From JAGOFO01 sp964522105 (lineage in GTDB: Bacteria > Myxococcota_A > UBA9042 > DTJE01), in assembly GCA_964522105.1 (NCBI GenBank), contig CAZFVA010000005.1, positions 1-64,000 of the forward strand: a stretch of 64,000 bases of DNA, given 5' to 3'. The position numbers were made by a program, and so were the translations under genes. Shown piece after piece: positions 18,488-27,035 of this stretch (within the stretch, counting starts at the first letter, position 1; the number at the start of each line of letters is the position of its first letter). The notes under the pieces are model-generated. The model was not told the origin of the DNA. It ran no database searches and worked only from the letters and a program-made list of their open reading frames with translations.

Positions 18488-19105
18488 CTACAGGTCGCCC
18501 GCGTTTTCGGCGACCAGTTCCCTGATAATGGCTGCGTAAGCGGTCGAGCGCATTCTTTCTACTGAAATTATCTTCATTACGTCATAAACGGCGTTGTCCA
18601 GTTCGTCATTTGTCACAATGAAGCGGTACTCGCCTGCTGTCGCGATTTCAACACGGGCGTTGTGAAGGCGCAGTTTAATCGTCGCTTCATCGTCAGTTCC
18701 GCGAAGCGTCAGACGCTTTCGCACTTCGGCCATTGAAGGCGGCAGCACGAAAATGCTGACAGCTTCCGGGTACAGGCGCATCAGCGAACGGCCGCCCTGG
18801 TAGTCAACTTCGAAAACGACGTCGATTCCCTGGGACGCCAGACGGTCAATTTCCGCCTTCGACGTGCCGTACAGGTTCGAGTGCACTTCGGCCCACTCGG
18901 CAAACTGACCGGCGTCAGCCATCTTTTCAAACTGTGGGCGATCAACAAAATAGTAATCAATTCCGTTGGTTTCGCCTTCCCGCATCTTTCTTGTCGTGTG
19001 GGAAACTGCGAACCTGCAGTTGGCGTCTGCCGCGAGAACCTTTCTGATGATCGTTGATTTACCGGCTCCGGACGGGGCGCTGATGATGACCAGTAACCCT
19101 TTCAT
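18488..19105 (-). CDS. gmk: Guanylate kinase
   Basis: Phosphorylates GMP to GDP with ATP. The 205-aa product begins MKGLLVIISAPSGAGKSTI, with the P-loop at residues 9-17. It has the usual HTTRKMREGE, YYFVDRPQF and FEVDYQGG segments of the family. I chose the ATG at 19105 because GGAGGC is 7 nt upstream and the length matches the family (about 205). A start at 19147 would add 14 residues upstream of the Shine-Dalgarno sequence. Its 5' region occurs again in degenerate form at 26214-26239, next to radC, which points to a duplicated radC-gmk junction. rpoZ, a common neighbour, is absent. Confidence 0.96.
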   Translation of the reverse strand: MKGLLVIISAPSGAGKSTIIRKVLAADANCRFAVSHTTRKMREGETNGIDYYFVDRPQFEKMADAGQFAEWAEVHSNLYGTSKAEIDRLASQGIDVVFEVDYQGGRSLMRLYPEAVSIFVLPPSMAEVRKRLTLRGTDDEATIKLRLHNARVEIATAGEYRFIVTNDELDNAVYDVMKIISVERMRSTAYAAIIRELVAENAGDL

Positions 19106-19225
19106 AGGCGTGCCTCCAGATACTGTGTCGGCCGGGTCGGTTTTCATTGCGGTTTCAATGAAGCCTGACTGCCGTGCAGTTGTTGGATGCTAGCCTGAAG
19201 TAGCACTGAATTCAAGGTTGCGGCA
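19092..19225 (-). repeat. Junction repeat, copy A: radC 3' remnant plus gmk leader
   Basis: On the minus strand, 19225-19190 reads C-R-N-L-E-F-S-A-T-S-G-stop, matching the last 12 codons of radC (26356-26321) at 32 of 36 bases. It is followed by a related spacer (CATCCAA...CTGCACGGC...GTCAGG) and then the gmk ribosome-binding site and start. A 20-bp block present in copy B is missing here. No radC coding sequence precedes this remnant; the NHL lipoprotein gene ends at 19241. Confidence 0.75.
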
Positions 19226-19240
19226 AATGGAGCGTATGGA

Positions 19241-22200
19241 CTACTTCGGCCCGCCGACAACCCCGACGGAAATCTCAATCACGTGGTTTTCGCTGTAGGG
19301 CTGCGGCAGATAGAGCGCGTCGGTCTTCCAGCCTCCGATGCCCGATCCCCACTCCACGCCATGACCGTACTGCACGTTGTCCTGCTGGTAATACAGCTTC
19401 GTGATGCCGTCGGGCGTGACGCGGTACAGGGCGGAGCTTTCAAAGTTGGGGATATACAGATTGCCGCAGGCGTCAATGGCCTGCCCGTCCAGAAAATTGG
19501 ATGATGACCTTACCAGTGCAAAATGACGTGGCGAACCGATTGGATTCAGGTCCTTGTCAAGGCTCAGCACGTAAAACGATTCACCGAATCCGCCAATGTA
19601 CATGACGCTGTGGTCCCGGTCGAAGGTGATTGTACGCGGCAGGCATGTGCCGCTGTCGGACGGGTTCCTTGCCGGGTCAAGATATACCTCGGCTTCGGTA
19701 CCGACCGGGGCGGCAGGGTCCACGCGGTAAAGTTTTGCGTTGTCACCCGCGTAAATCTTGCCATCAGGACCGACGGTTACGCCATAGGCAATGACGCCTG
19801 AAGCCAGCACAGTCTGCGCGCCGGACGGCTCAATCTTGACCAGTCCAGCATCAGCGGCCACAACCAGACTGCCGTCCGGCAGCCAGTCCATGCCCTGCAC
19901 GCCGGTCAGCCCCATCGCGTAGTTTTCAACCTGCCCATCGTGATTGACGCGAATGAGGTTGAAGCCGTCGTAGCCGACAATGTAGCCTTCCTGATCAAAA
20001 GCCACGTCGTGGTATCCCCTTGGTGCATCAAGGTTTTCTGTCGCCACAGGCGTTTCGGGAAGCGACATGCAGTCGATTTCAGGTTCTTCCTGCAGGCCTT
20101 CCGGCTTGGCAGGCTCGCCTTTCGGGATAACAAGGCGACGTCCCGGGATGCCGAGGTCGATTTCAAGCAGTTCAGCCCCGCCGCCAACGCTTAAATAGAG
20201 CGAACTATTCTTCCAGCCGTGTCCCGCCCTGCCCCAGAATGCCCCGGAAACCGGACTGTGGAACGTCCGTGCCACAAGCGTGGCCGTCTTGCCGTCTGAA
20301 GAGAAACGCCAGATGGCGTCGGACTGGTCGTCGGTNNNNNNNNNNNNNNNNNNNNNNNNNNNNNNNNNNNNNNNNNNNNNNNNNNNNNNNNNNNNNNNNN
20401 NNNNNNNNNNNNNNNNNNNNNNNNNNNNNNNNNNNCGGACCCGTCATCGACGCAGAACCCGTCGGAACCGTCTGTATTCTTGCAGGCATCGCCGGGCCGT
20501 AAGTCCTGACACGGGGTGCCGGTTTCCTGGCAATAAAGCGAGCCATCATCCATGGCCATGCACTTCCCGGATGAACCAAAGTCAGTCGTGCATGCTGCAC
20601 CGGCCTGCAGACCTTCGCAGGCCCCGACAGGACGGCAGTAGAGTATCGATTCGGTGCCGACAGCGCAGCGACCGTTGCGGTTCGGTGTAATCACCATTCG
20701 ATCTGCTGTGGTTCGCGGCCAGATTGGGGAATTGGAAACCACGCAATTGTCGTTTTCATTCAATCCGCTGCAGGGGTTGGTCGGAGTGCAGTAGAGCCCG
20801 GTACCGTCGGCCGTCGGAACGCATGACCCAGCGAAGCCGGTGTATGGGTCCTGACAAGCGTCCTGTGCGGTTGCCCCGCTGCACGTCACGGTGGTCTGAC
20901 ACGAAAGCCCGCCATTCAGGTCGTCTGTGCAAATCCCGCTGGTATTCGAAAAGTCGTTGCAAACCGCGCCGGGCGTCAGGCCATGACACGCGGAAAGTTC
21001 AGTGCAGTACAGCGAAACAAAATCCCAGCCTTCAGTGCATTCGCCGGCGGTGCCACTGGAAGTGAGGCACAGGTCGCCAGCGGAAAGGGCCGAACAGGGA
21101 TCCACATACATGCATATAAGCAGACCTGTGCCGTCGTCCTCGCACGTACCGGGAACGTCATTTTCAACACATGGGGCACTCATCTCAAGCGAGTCACACA
21201 CGCTGGGAAGGCGGCAATAAACCTGCAGCCATTGATCCTCGCGGCAGATGCCGGCCTGACCGTCGGCTTCGCAATTGTCGCCCGCGGCCTTTCCATCGCA
21301 CGGGCCTGGAACATAACAGTAAAGGGTGCCGCCGCCATCGTCCTGACACAACCCGGCCTGACCCGAACTGTCACATATATCGCCGGCAATCTTGCCATCG
21401 CACGGCTGAACAGGCCGGCAGTAAAGATATCCCGTTCCGTCGTCGGTGCAGAACCCCGGCGTGTCCCATTCAACGCAGGCGTCCCCTGCAACCTTTTCAT
21501 CGCATGCGCCGGCAGCGCGGCAGAAAAGACCTCCGGCTCCGTCGTCCTGGCAGGTGCCGTAAACGCCAAATTCCAAACATTCTTCATCGACGGCCTTGTC
21601 CTCGCAGGCGTTGACCTGCCGACAGTAAAGCTCGCCGACATCGTCCGCAGTGCAGAGGCCGGCGTACCAGTCGCCCTGGCACGAGTCGCCTTCCGCAAGG
21701 CCGAAACATGGCCCTTTTGCCACACAATACAGGTCGGGACCGCCATCATCTCTCTGGTGGCATGTGCCGGACGTCCCGTCCAGATCACAGTCGTCTCCGA
21801 GTTGCTTTCCAGCGCAGACGCCTTCAAGACCGGGAATCATTGCAAGTTTGTGCAACTGGCCCCAGGCCCCATCCCCGTCCCTGTCCATCGCATATATGGC
21901 GCCGTTGCCGACACCGGCAATGTAAAGCGTCTGGTAGTCCGGCGAGAACGCCAGGCCGTTCGGTGCCACGCGCATTCCGACGTGCAGCGTCTCCGTGGCA
22001 CCAGTGTGCGGATTTACCTTCGTGATCGCCCCGAGCGAAGCCTCGCTGACATAGATGGTGTCATCACGATCGACGTCCAGACCGTTTGGAAAGTCCATGT
22101 GCTGGACAAGGGTTCGAACCTGTCCGTCAGCGTAGATTTTAACGAGCATTCCCCGCCCGCTGTCAGCCACAACCAGTTCGCCGGTTGAAAGAAACGCCAG

Positions 22201-22656
22201 GCCACGTGCGGTCTTAACAGCCTTCGGAACCCACACGCTGATCACGCCGTCGTACGTCTGGCGTACGATGTTGCCTTCCAGATCTACGCCGACCAGGTTG
22301 CCGGCGTTGTCGATGACGACTTCAGAGGCCAGAAACTTCCGATCGGCCGCATGTTCAGTTCCAATCCAGAGCCTGGCGGGCTTCGGCAGCGCAACAGACT
22401 GCTGGCAGACGGCCGTGTCCGGTTCCTGCCCGTTGTCGTCGGTCACGCCGTCGGTCTGGACATCAACACCGTCCGGAGCAGTGTCCGTTCCCACGATGTC
22501 GCCTGCGTCGTCACTTACGTCGCCGGGAACATCGATGGCAGCATCGGGACTGCCACCGTCCGAGCCACACGCCGAAAGGAGCCACAGCGCAAGTAACGTT
22601 GGCCCGAACAACCCTGTCAATGATCGCCTGATGAAGTTGGAAAACTGTGTCTTCAT
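19241..22656 (-). CDS. NHL/beta-propeller lipoprotein with 13 Cys-rich repeats (spans a gap)
   Basis: One gene interrupted by the gap at 20336-20435; the two sides are in different frames only because the N count is arbitrary. The ATG at 22656 gives a lipoprotein signal with lipobox LLSAC (Cys30) and a Val/Asp-rich linker. Residues of about 70-265 are NHL/SMP30-like propeller blades (ARGLAFLSTGELVVADSG, FPNGLDVDRDDTIYVSEA). About 470 residues follow that consist of 13 four-cysteine repeats of roughly 35 aa each (C-x8-C-x8-C-x9-C, with GxCxDDGxGxLYC). After the gap, propeller blades resume (AIWRFSSDGKTATLVARTF, MDWLPDGSLVVAADAG) to the stop. It is likely an outer-membrane-anchored surface protein; the ligand is unknown. 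Last gene of a three-lipoprotein cluster. Confidence 0.85.
20336..20435. other. Assembly gap (100 N)
   Basis: The flanks do not overlap, so sequence is genuinely missing inside the Cys-rich repeat region of the NHL lipoprotein gene. Near-identical repeats are a likely reason the assembler broke here, and the number of missing repeats is unknown. Confidence 0.95.
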
Positions 22657-22716
22657 TTTGATAATCCCTGCGGGAGCAACCCCGGCATCCGAAAAATCGG
22701 CAACCTCTTGCCGCAT

Positions 22717-23922
22717 CTACTCACACTGCTGAATTAACGTATTGCAGGTCATCCCTTCGGGGCAGTCGCTTGTCCGCGCACAAGGCACGTGACCGGTCAC
22801 TTCGACCTTCATCTGCCGCACAGATGTGACCTGAAAATCAACGCACGAATCGCCGGTCGTCAGCGAATCCACTGTTCGTCGAACGACCTTTCCGGTTGGA
22901 AAACCGGTCACGCCACCCCCGAAAAATGCGTTAATGATCTCCTGACTGATTGTGGCTTCGCCGGTGTCAGGCAGGTCGCACACCAGGTTAAGCGGCGTCG
23001 CGCCGTGCACATCAATGTTGATTTCAAAATAGACCCGCGAGCGGGTCCCGGCCTCGGCCACCGTCCACGTGATGTTCAGGGGCGCATTTTCAGTCAGCAC
23101 CCACTTCGCGTCCACTGTCTCAAGGCTCTGCACCCCAACGCCATACAATTCCAGAGCCGGAAGAAAGCCACCGCTTGTTGCGACCTGAAGGACCGTGTCC
23201 GCGACAAAGCCGGGGTGCGCCAGTTTTGTGTAGAAGTACTTGTTTCCAGGCTGAATCGGGTTAATCGCGACCGCCTTGACCAGCCCGCGGAACACAGCCA
23301 GACCCATGTCCTGTCCAAGGGGCATGTCGATGCATGTCTGCTCGAAGCCGCACGTCTGGTTGCTGCCGCAGCCGGGATTACAGACAAGGCGGCGACGCTT
23401 CAGCAACTTGCAGTCGCCGTTTTCCAGGAATACTTCAGGGACCAGAGACGGAGTCATGGCGTTGTTGATCTGCCCGTCAATCGCTGTGTAGCGGGACGTT
23501 TCGTTCATCTCGACTTTGAAGCCGCCAAGGCGCTTTTCGACAGGACATGGTCCGCTCAAGGTAATCTTCGCAGGGTCCTTTTCATAATCGGGGTTCCCGA
23601 CGCTGTCAGGGTCAATCCCTGCGTCGGCCTGGCTGTCGCCACCATCATTGCCGTCGTCGGTGAAACTGTCCCCCTGACCGCCATCAGGATCGTGGTCAAC
23701 CGCGTCAGCGGCGTCGCCGTCTTGCGGGACCAGCGTATCCGTCGTGTCGTTACCCTGGTCGCCATTCTGTCCGTCAACGATTTCCTGGCTGCTGTCTGCA
23801 GCCAGATCGTTGCTGACCGTGGAACCGCAACCGGTCAAAGTCAGACCGACCAGCAGCGCACCAGCAGATGCGGTGCCGAAAAGTAAAGCCAACTTCGACT
23901 TCAAGTACTGCGAGCAGGCCAT
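22717..23922 (-). CDS. Asp/Gly-rich-linker lipoprotein, function unknown
   Basis: A 401-aa predicted lipoprotein: lipobox LTLTGC (Cys32), then about 90 residues of low-complexity Asp/Gly/Thr-rich linker, then a globular domain of about 280 residues. That domain includes a cysteine cluster (CNPGCGSNQTCGFEQTC) and a C-terminal CARTSDCPEGMTCNTLIQQC resembling small disulfide modules common in Myxococcota secreted proteins. No enzyme motif is visible. Its ATG lies 2 nt after the stop of the PPDK-like lipoprotein gene, with GGGGGA overlapping the end of that gene, so translation is coupled. The NHL lipoprotein start is 60 nt downstream, making a three-gene operon likely. Confidence 0.85.
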   Translation of the reverse strand: MACSQYLKSKLALLFGTASAGALLVGLTLTGCGSTVSNDLAADSSQEIVDGQNGDQGNDTTDTLVPQDGDAADAVDHDPDGGQGDSFTDDGNDGGDSQADAGIDPDSVGNPDYEKDPAKITLSGPCPVEKRLGGFKVEMNETSRYTAIDGQINNAMTPSLVPEVFLENGDCKLLKRRRLVCNPGCGSNQTCGFEQTCIDMPLGQDMGLAVFRGLVKAVAINPIQPGNKYFYTKLAHPGFVADTVLQVATSGGFLPALELYGVGVQSLETVDAKWVLTENAPLNITWTVAEAGTRSRVYFEINIDVHGATPLNLVCDLPDTGEATISQEIINAFFGGGVTGFPTGKVVRRTVDSLTTGDSCVDFQVTSVRQMKVEVTGHVPCARTSDCPEGMTCNTLIQQCE

Positions 23923-23924
23923 TC

Positions 23925-26045
23925 CTAGTCCCCCTGGCCGCGTCCGGGATATGGCCGCGCCTGTTTAATCACCAGTTTAGATTCCTTGTTCGGGTCTGAT
24001 GGATCGGTATTAAATTTGAACTCGACGTCCATTGCGAAGAAATGGTCCGGGGTATTCGGGCCGTAAACCGGATTGAAAAAATTGTGAATCGCCACCAGGG
24101 CGCGACTGAGTGTTTCGACCTGCGCGCGCGTCAGAACACTGGTGCCTTCCGCAACCAGATTCGAGTGCGCAAGATAAACAATCGGCTGGCCCACCATATC
24201 GAAGTAATACACAAACTGGTCACTGGTCGTGCCTTCAGGAGGTAGAACAACCGAGACGTCGCCTTTCTGTGCATTAATATAGTGGCCCGGCTCAATCCCC
24301 TCGCTGTCAAAGATGTTCGCGGTTATCGCAACACCTCCGGCGTCCTCGGTCGGGAAAGACCGGTTCACCAGAACGGCCATGGCGACTTCGCGGTGGGAAA
24401 TGCTGCGATACTCACGCTCTTCGAACGCCTTGAAACGCCACACGCTGGCCCACACCTTGCGAACTGCCCATAGATATCCTTTTGCGGCATCGTTCGGGTC
24501 CCCGACCGCCGATTCATAAAGCCCGGCACCGGTGAACCCGTTCAAGTCCTCGCAGTTGGTCGTGGAACGGAATTTCATGCGCAGGCCTGGAAAGTCGGCA
24601 TTCATTCTGGCCGTCAGTTCCGCCGCAAAGTCAGGATCGACCGGCGCCTTCCGCATGTCATCCTGCAACGCCGTCAACATCTTTTCGCGCGTCCCGGGGT
24701 CGCTCTGAAATGTGGTGTCCTTGAGCATCGCCTCGACACGCTTATCGAAGCCGTTCTGCTTCATGAACTGGTCGTAATAAAAGACCGGAACAACAAGTGC
24801 CGGGGGATACGGAATCACGACTTCGATTATGTGGGGAAAAGCGCCGTAGTGACTGGCCTTGCCGCCAAAAGCTGGAATCGCCTTCGCAAGGGCCCCGGCC
24901 AGCCCGAGACCGGCAACATCAAGAACGTCCTCGATATTTGTCAGTTCCGTGACGGTAAGGTCGGCTTTCGGTACCGTTATCTTGCCAGGACGATGTGTAT
25001 CCCACCACGTGTCGGCCTCAGCCTTCGTAACTTCCCGGATACTGTAGTCATTTGCCCCAACCGTCAGTTCCACCCACTTGCCTTCGAGTGCGCGCAGTTC
25101 TGTATCAGTGAACGCGCCCTTCAGGCCCATGTTCGGCGTGTGTCGATTCTGCGCCAGCACGTTGATGTGCGACAGCGGCGTCTGGAACTGCGCGGTGATA
25201 GTGCCCGAGCACACAGTGATGTCATTCGGAATCGTCTCAAGAACCGCAATATCCCGGAATGAAAGGTATTTTGTTTCAAGGTCCTTTGTTGAAAAGAAAC
25301 GGATCTGCCCCATTGCGGTCGCCAGATTCAGCGGCTGATAGCTTATGCCCTGGTACAGTTCGTCGGTGGTAATGATCGGGATGTCGTCCGGCAGCTTAGC
25401 TGCCTCCCGGGCCACATTGTCGGATGTTGGATGGAACTTCAGCGCAGCGCCGGTCCACAATTTGCCTTTTATCAACCTGAAAGCCCTGGCGATCATTTCG
25501 GCACTGGCATTGTCATAAGGCGCGATTTCATAGGTCCATACACCCGGACCTTCATAGTAATTCAAGGCACCAAGGATGAAACGGCGGTCCGGGGAATAGT
25601 ATTCGGTCTGATTGAACTGGCCCATCTCGGGGACTATCGGCAGGCCGTTTCCCGACAGGTGGGTGGAAGCGAAATTCCAGTGAATCGGGTAGCGGCGACT
25701 GTTCTGAAAATAAAGAGTATTACCGTCCATCTGGTCTATTATGGTCTTGGCGGAAAGCGTTCCCGGAATGCTTTCAACAAGTGGCAAAGCGGCGACAGCC
25801 GTGTAATCAGCGCGGCAGCCGATTTCTGGTGTGAAGTCGGGGTCGGTAACTTCAGGGGCCAGATAGCACGTTCCAGGGTTAGCCGTGTCAGGTAACTGCG
25901 CGTCAACTACTTCCTGAATGTCCCCGATGGCGTCCGGGCCGGAGTCACTTTCGTTCGGCGAGCTTTGACAACCGCAGACAGCAAAAACCAGCAGCGTACC
26001 AGCCAATGATCGGATGCAGCGATTAATTAGACAACGGTTACTCAT
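23925..26045 (-). CDS. Exported lipoprotein with PPDK-type ATP-grasp and swivelling His-domain features
   Basis: A 706-aa predicted lipoprotein (lipobox-like VCGC, Cys26) whose body resembles the pyruvate-phosphate dikinase/PEP synthase family. Near residue 290 is TPLSHINVLAQNRHTPNMGL, similar to the mobile phosphohistidine domain. From about 395 come GGKASHYGAFPHI, FRSTTNCEDLNGFTGAGLY (about 490) and AVLVNRSFPTEDAGGVA, typical of the ATP-binding domain. The His domain precedes the ATP-grasp, the order of glucan-water dikinases, not of PPDK. An ATP-dependent dikinase outside the cytoplasm is unexpected, so it may be a binding protein or act on an exported substrate. I use the ATG at 26045; a TTG at 26072 is an alternative. 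First gene of the lipoprotein cluster. Confidence 0.75.
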   Translation of the reverse strand: MSNRCLINRCIRSLAGTLLVFAVCGCQSSPNESDSGPDAIGDIQEVVDAQLPDTANPGTCYLAPEVTDPDFTPEIGCRADYTAVAALPLVESIPGTLSAKTIIDQMDGNTLYFQNSRRYPIHWNFASTHLSGNGLPIVPEMGQFNQTEYYSPDRRFILGALNYYEGPGVWTYEIAPYDNASAEMIARAFRLIKGKLWTGAALKFHPTSDNVAREAAKLPDDIPIITTDELYQGISYQPLNLATAMGQIRFFSTKDLETKYLSFRDIAVLETIPNDITVCSGTITAQFQTPLSHINVLAQNRHTPNMGLKGAFTDTELRALEGKWVELTVGANDYSIREVTKAEADTWWDTHRPGKITVPKADLTVTELTNIEDVLDVAGLGLAGALAKAIPAFGGKASHYGAFPHIIEVVIPYPPALVVPVFYYDQFMKQNGFDKRVEAMLKDTTFQSDPGTREKMLTALQDDMRKAPVDPDFAAELTARMNADFPGLRMKFRSTTNCEDLNGFTGAGLYESAVGDPNDAAKGYLWAVRKVWASVWRFKAFEEREYRSISHREVAMAVLVNRSFPTEDAGGVAITANIFDSEGIEPGHYINAQKGDVSVVLPPEGTTSDQFVYYFDMVGQPIVYLAHSNLVAEGTSVLTRAQVETLSRALVAIHNFFNPVYGPNTPDHFFAMDVEFKFNTDPSDPNKESKLVIKQARPYPGRGQGD

Positions 26046-26213
26046 CGTTTCCAGCTTTTGTCGAGATATCAACAGGTACGCCCGCTCAGACTCAGAAGCT
26101 TCAGCTTGAGCCGGAATTTTAACATAGCGGCGCGTGGCGGCCGGGTTCGGATGAATTGTAATGAAGTTGTCAGGGCGAAATCAAACAATCATGGTCAGTA
26201 TTTTGTTACTGCA

Positions 26214-26356
26214 ACAAACCCTTTTACATGCGTGCCTCCCCATGCTGCATCGACCGTGTTGGTATTGATGCAAACCTGACCGCCGTGCAGGCATTGGATG
26301 CTGGTCTGAAACAGCACTGGCTAGCCTGAAGTACCGCCAAATTCAAGGTTGCGGCA
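26214..26356 (-). repeat. Junction repeat, copy B: radC 3' end plus decayed gmk start
   Basis: Reading the minus strand: the true radC end (26356-26321), then a spacer with an extra 20-bp block (GCTGGTCTGAAACAGCACTG), then CATCCAA...GTCAGG, then GGAGGCACGCATGTAAAAGGG (26239-26219). The last part mirrors the gmk leader GGAGGCACGCCTATGAAAGGG but is frameshifted and soon stops, so it is a non-functional gmk start. It is the same orientation and order as copy A. Confidence 0.7.
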
Positions 26357-26530
26357 GTTTGCCCGCATGCTGAAAAAACCGCTGGCGGCAACAATCACGT
26401 GGTCAAGCAGGTCAATTCCCAGAATCTGCCCGCCTTCAATCATTCTGGCTGTGAAATGGATGTCTTCGTCGCTCGGTGTCGGGTTGCCTGACGGGTGGTT
26501 GTGAACGATGACGCCGCGGCCCAGCGATTC
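26321..26530 (-). CDS. radC: RadC/JAB-domain protein, C-terminal fragment (truncated by gap)
   Basis: Only the last 69 residues are present; the 5' part lies in or beyond the gap at 26531-26630. The fragment holds the JAMM metalloprotease-fold motif HNHPSGNPTPSDED, followed by GIDLLDHVIVAASGFFSMR, both diagnostic of the RadC C-terminal domain. RadC was long called a DNA repair protein, but that role is disputed; the domain is a MPN/JAB fold. The 240 bases on the other side of the gap do not encode a recognisable RadC N-terminus in any frame, so several hundred bases are missing or the join is wrong. Its terminal 12 codons are repeated in decayed form at 19190-19225. Confidence 0.88.
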   Translation of the reverse strand, partial: ESLGRGVIVHNHPSGNPTPSDEDIHFTARMIEGGQILGIDLLDHVIVAASGFFSMRANCRNLEFGGTSG

Positions 26531-26630
26531 NNNNNNNNNNNNNNNNNNNNNNNNNNNNNNNNNNNNNNNNNNNNNNNNNNNNNNNNNNNNNNNNNNNNNN
26601 NNNNNNNNNNNNNNNNNNNNNNNNNNNNNN
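26531..26630. other. Assembly gap (100 N)
   Basis: The flanks share no overlap. The missing sequence should include most of radC. The right flank (26642-26655, minus strand) reads GTCATTGCGAGGGG, similar to a widespread bacterial intergenic repeat, which could explain the break. Confidence 0.9.
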
Positions 26631-26826
26631 GTTTCCACGTTCCCCTCGCAATGACTGCCGGGGAACTGCAAATCAGGAAGTGTGCCATAGCTCAAATACC
26701 CCGTGCTGATGACGTAACTGTTTAATCTTACTGTATGAATTCAACGGACCAGAACGGCTCTCAATGATCAGTCTGAAACAAAGTTATTTCGCAGGAGTGT
26801 CCCAGATATGTAAGTCCAATTTCATC

Positions 26827-26855
26827 TTGCGCTGCACAAACCTCGCTGTTATTAT
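26827..26855 (+). promoter_or_regulatory. Promoter of the tRNA-Pro gene
   Basis: TTGCGC (26827-26832) and TATTAT (26850-26855) are separated by 17 bp and end 15 bp before the tRNA. The GC-rich stretch after the -10 (CCGGGCGC) is the discriminator type associated with stringent control of stable RNA promoters. Confidence 0.65.
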
Positions 26856-26870
26856 CCGGGCGCATTTTTC

Positions 26871-26945
26871 CGGGGCGTAGCGCAGTCTGGTTAGCGCACT
26901 TGACTGGGGGTCAAGGAGTCGATGGTTCGAATCCATTCGCCCCGA
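26871..26945 (+). tRNA. tRNA-Pro (anticodon GGG)
   Basis: The acceptor stem CGGGGCG pairs with CGCCCCG, and the D-arm is GCGC...GCGC. The anticodon stem CTTGA/TCAAG encloses the loop CTGGGGG, with anticodon GGG at 26906-26908. The T-arm is GATGG-TTCGAAT-CCATT. The discriminator base is A26945; the 3' CCA is not encoded and must be added enzymatically. It reads CCC and CCU proline codons. A good promoter lies immediately upstream. Confidence 0.96.
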
Positions 26946-27035
26946 CTCAATCCAATAATTTAAGTTTCATAATGCAGTGTCGGGCTGGTGCGGGCTGGTT
27001 TATCTGGTCAGTGGCCGGTCGCGGTTCGCCGCAAT

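Noticed and set aside
20983..22188. 401-residue plus-strand open frame
   Set aside because: Antisense to the Cys-rich repeat region of the NHL lipoprotein; lacks a start signal and its composition is the complement of the repeats.
22789..23886. 365-residue plus-strand open frame
   Set aside because: Antisense shadow of the Asp-rich lipoprotein; Arg/Val-rich with no domain or ribosome-binding site.
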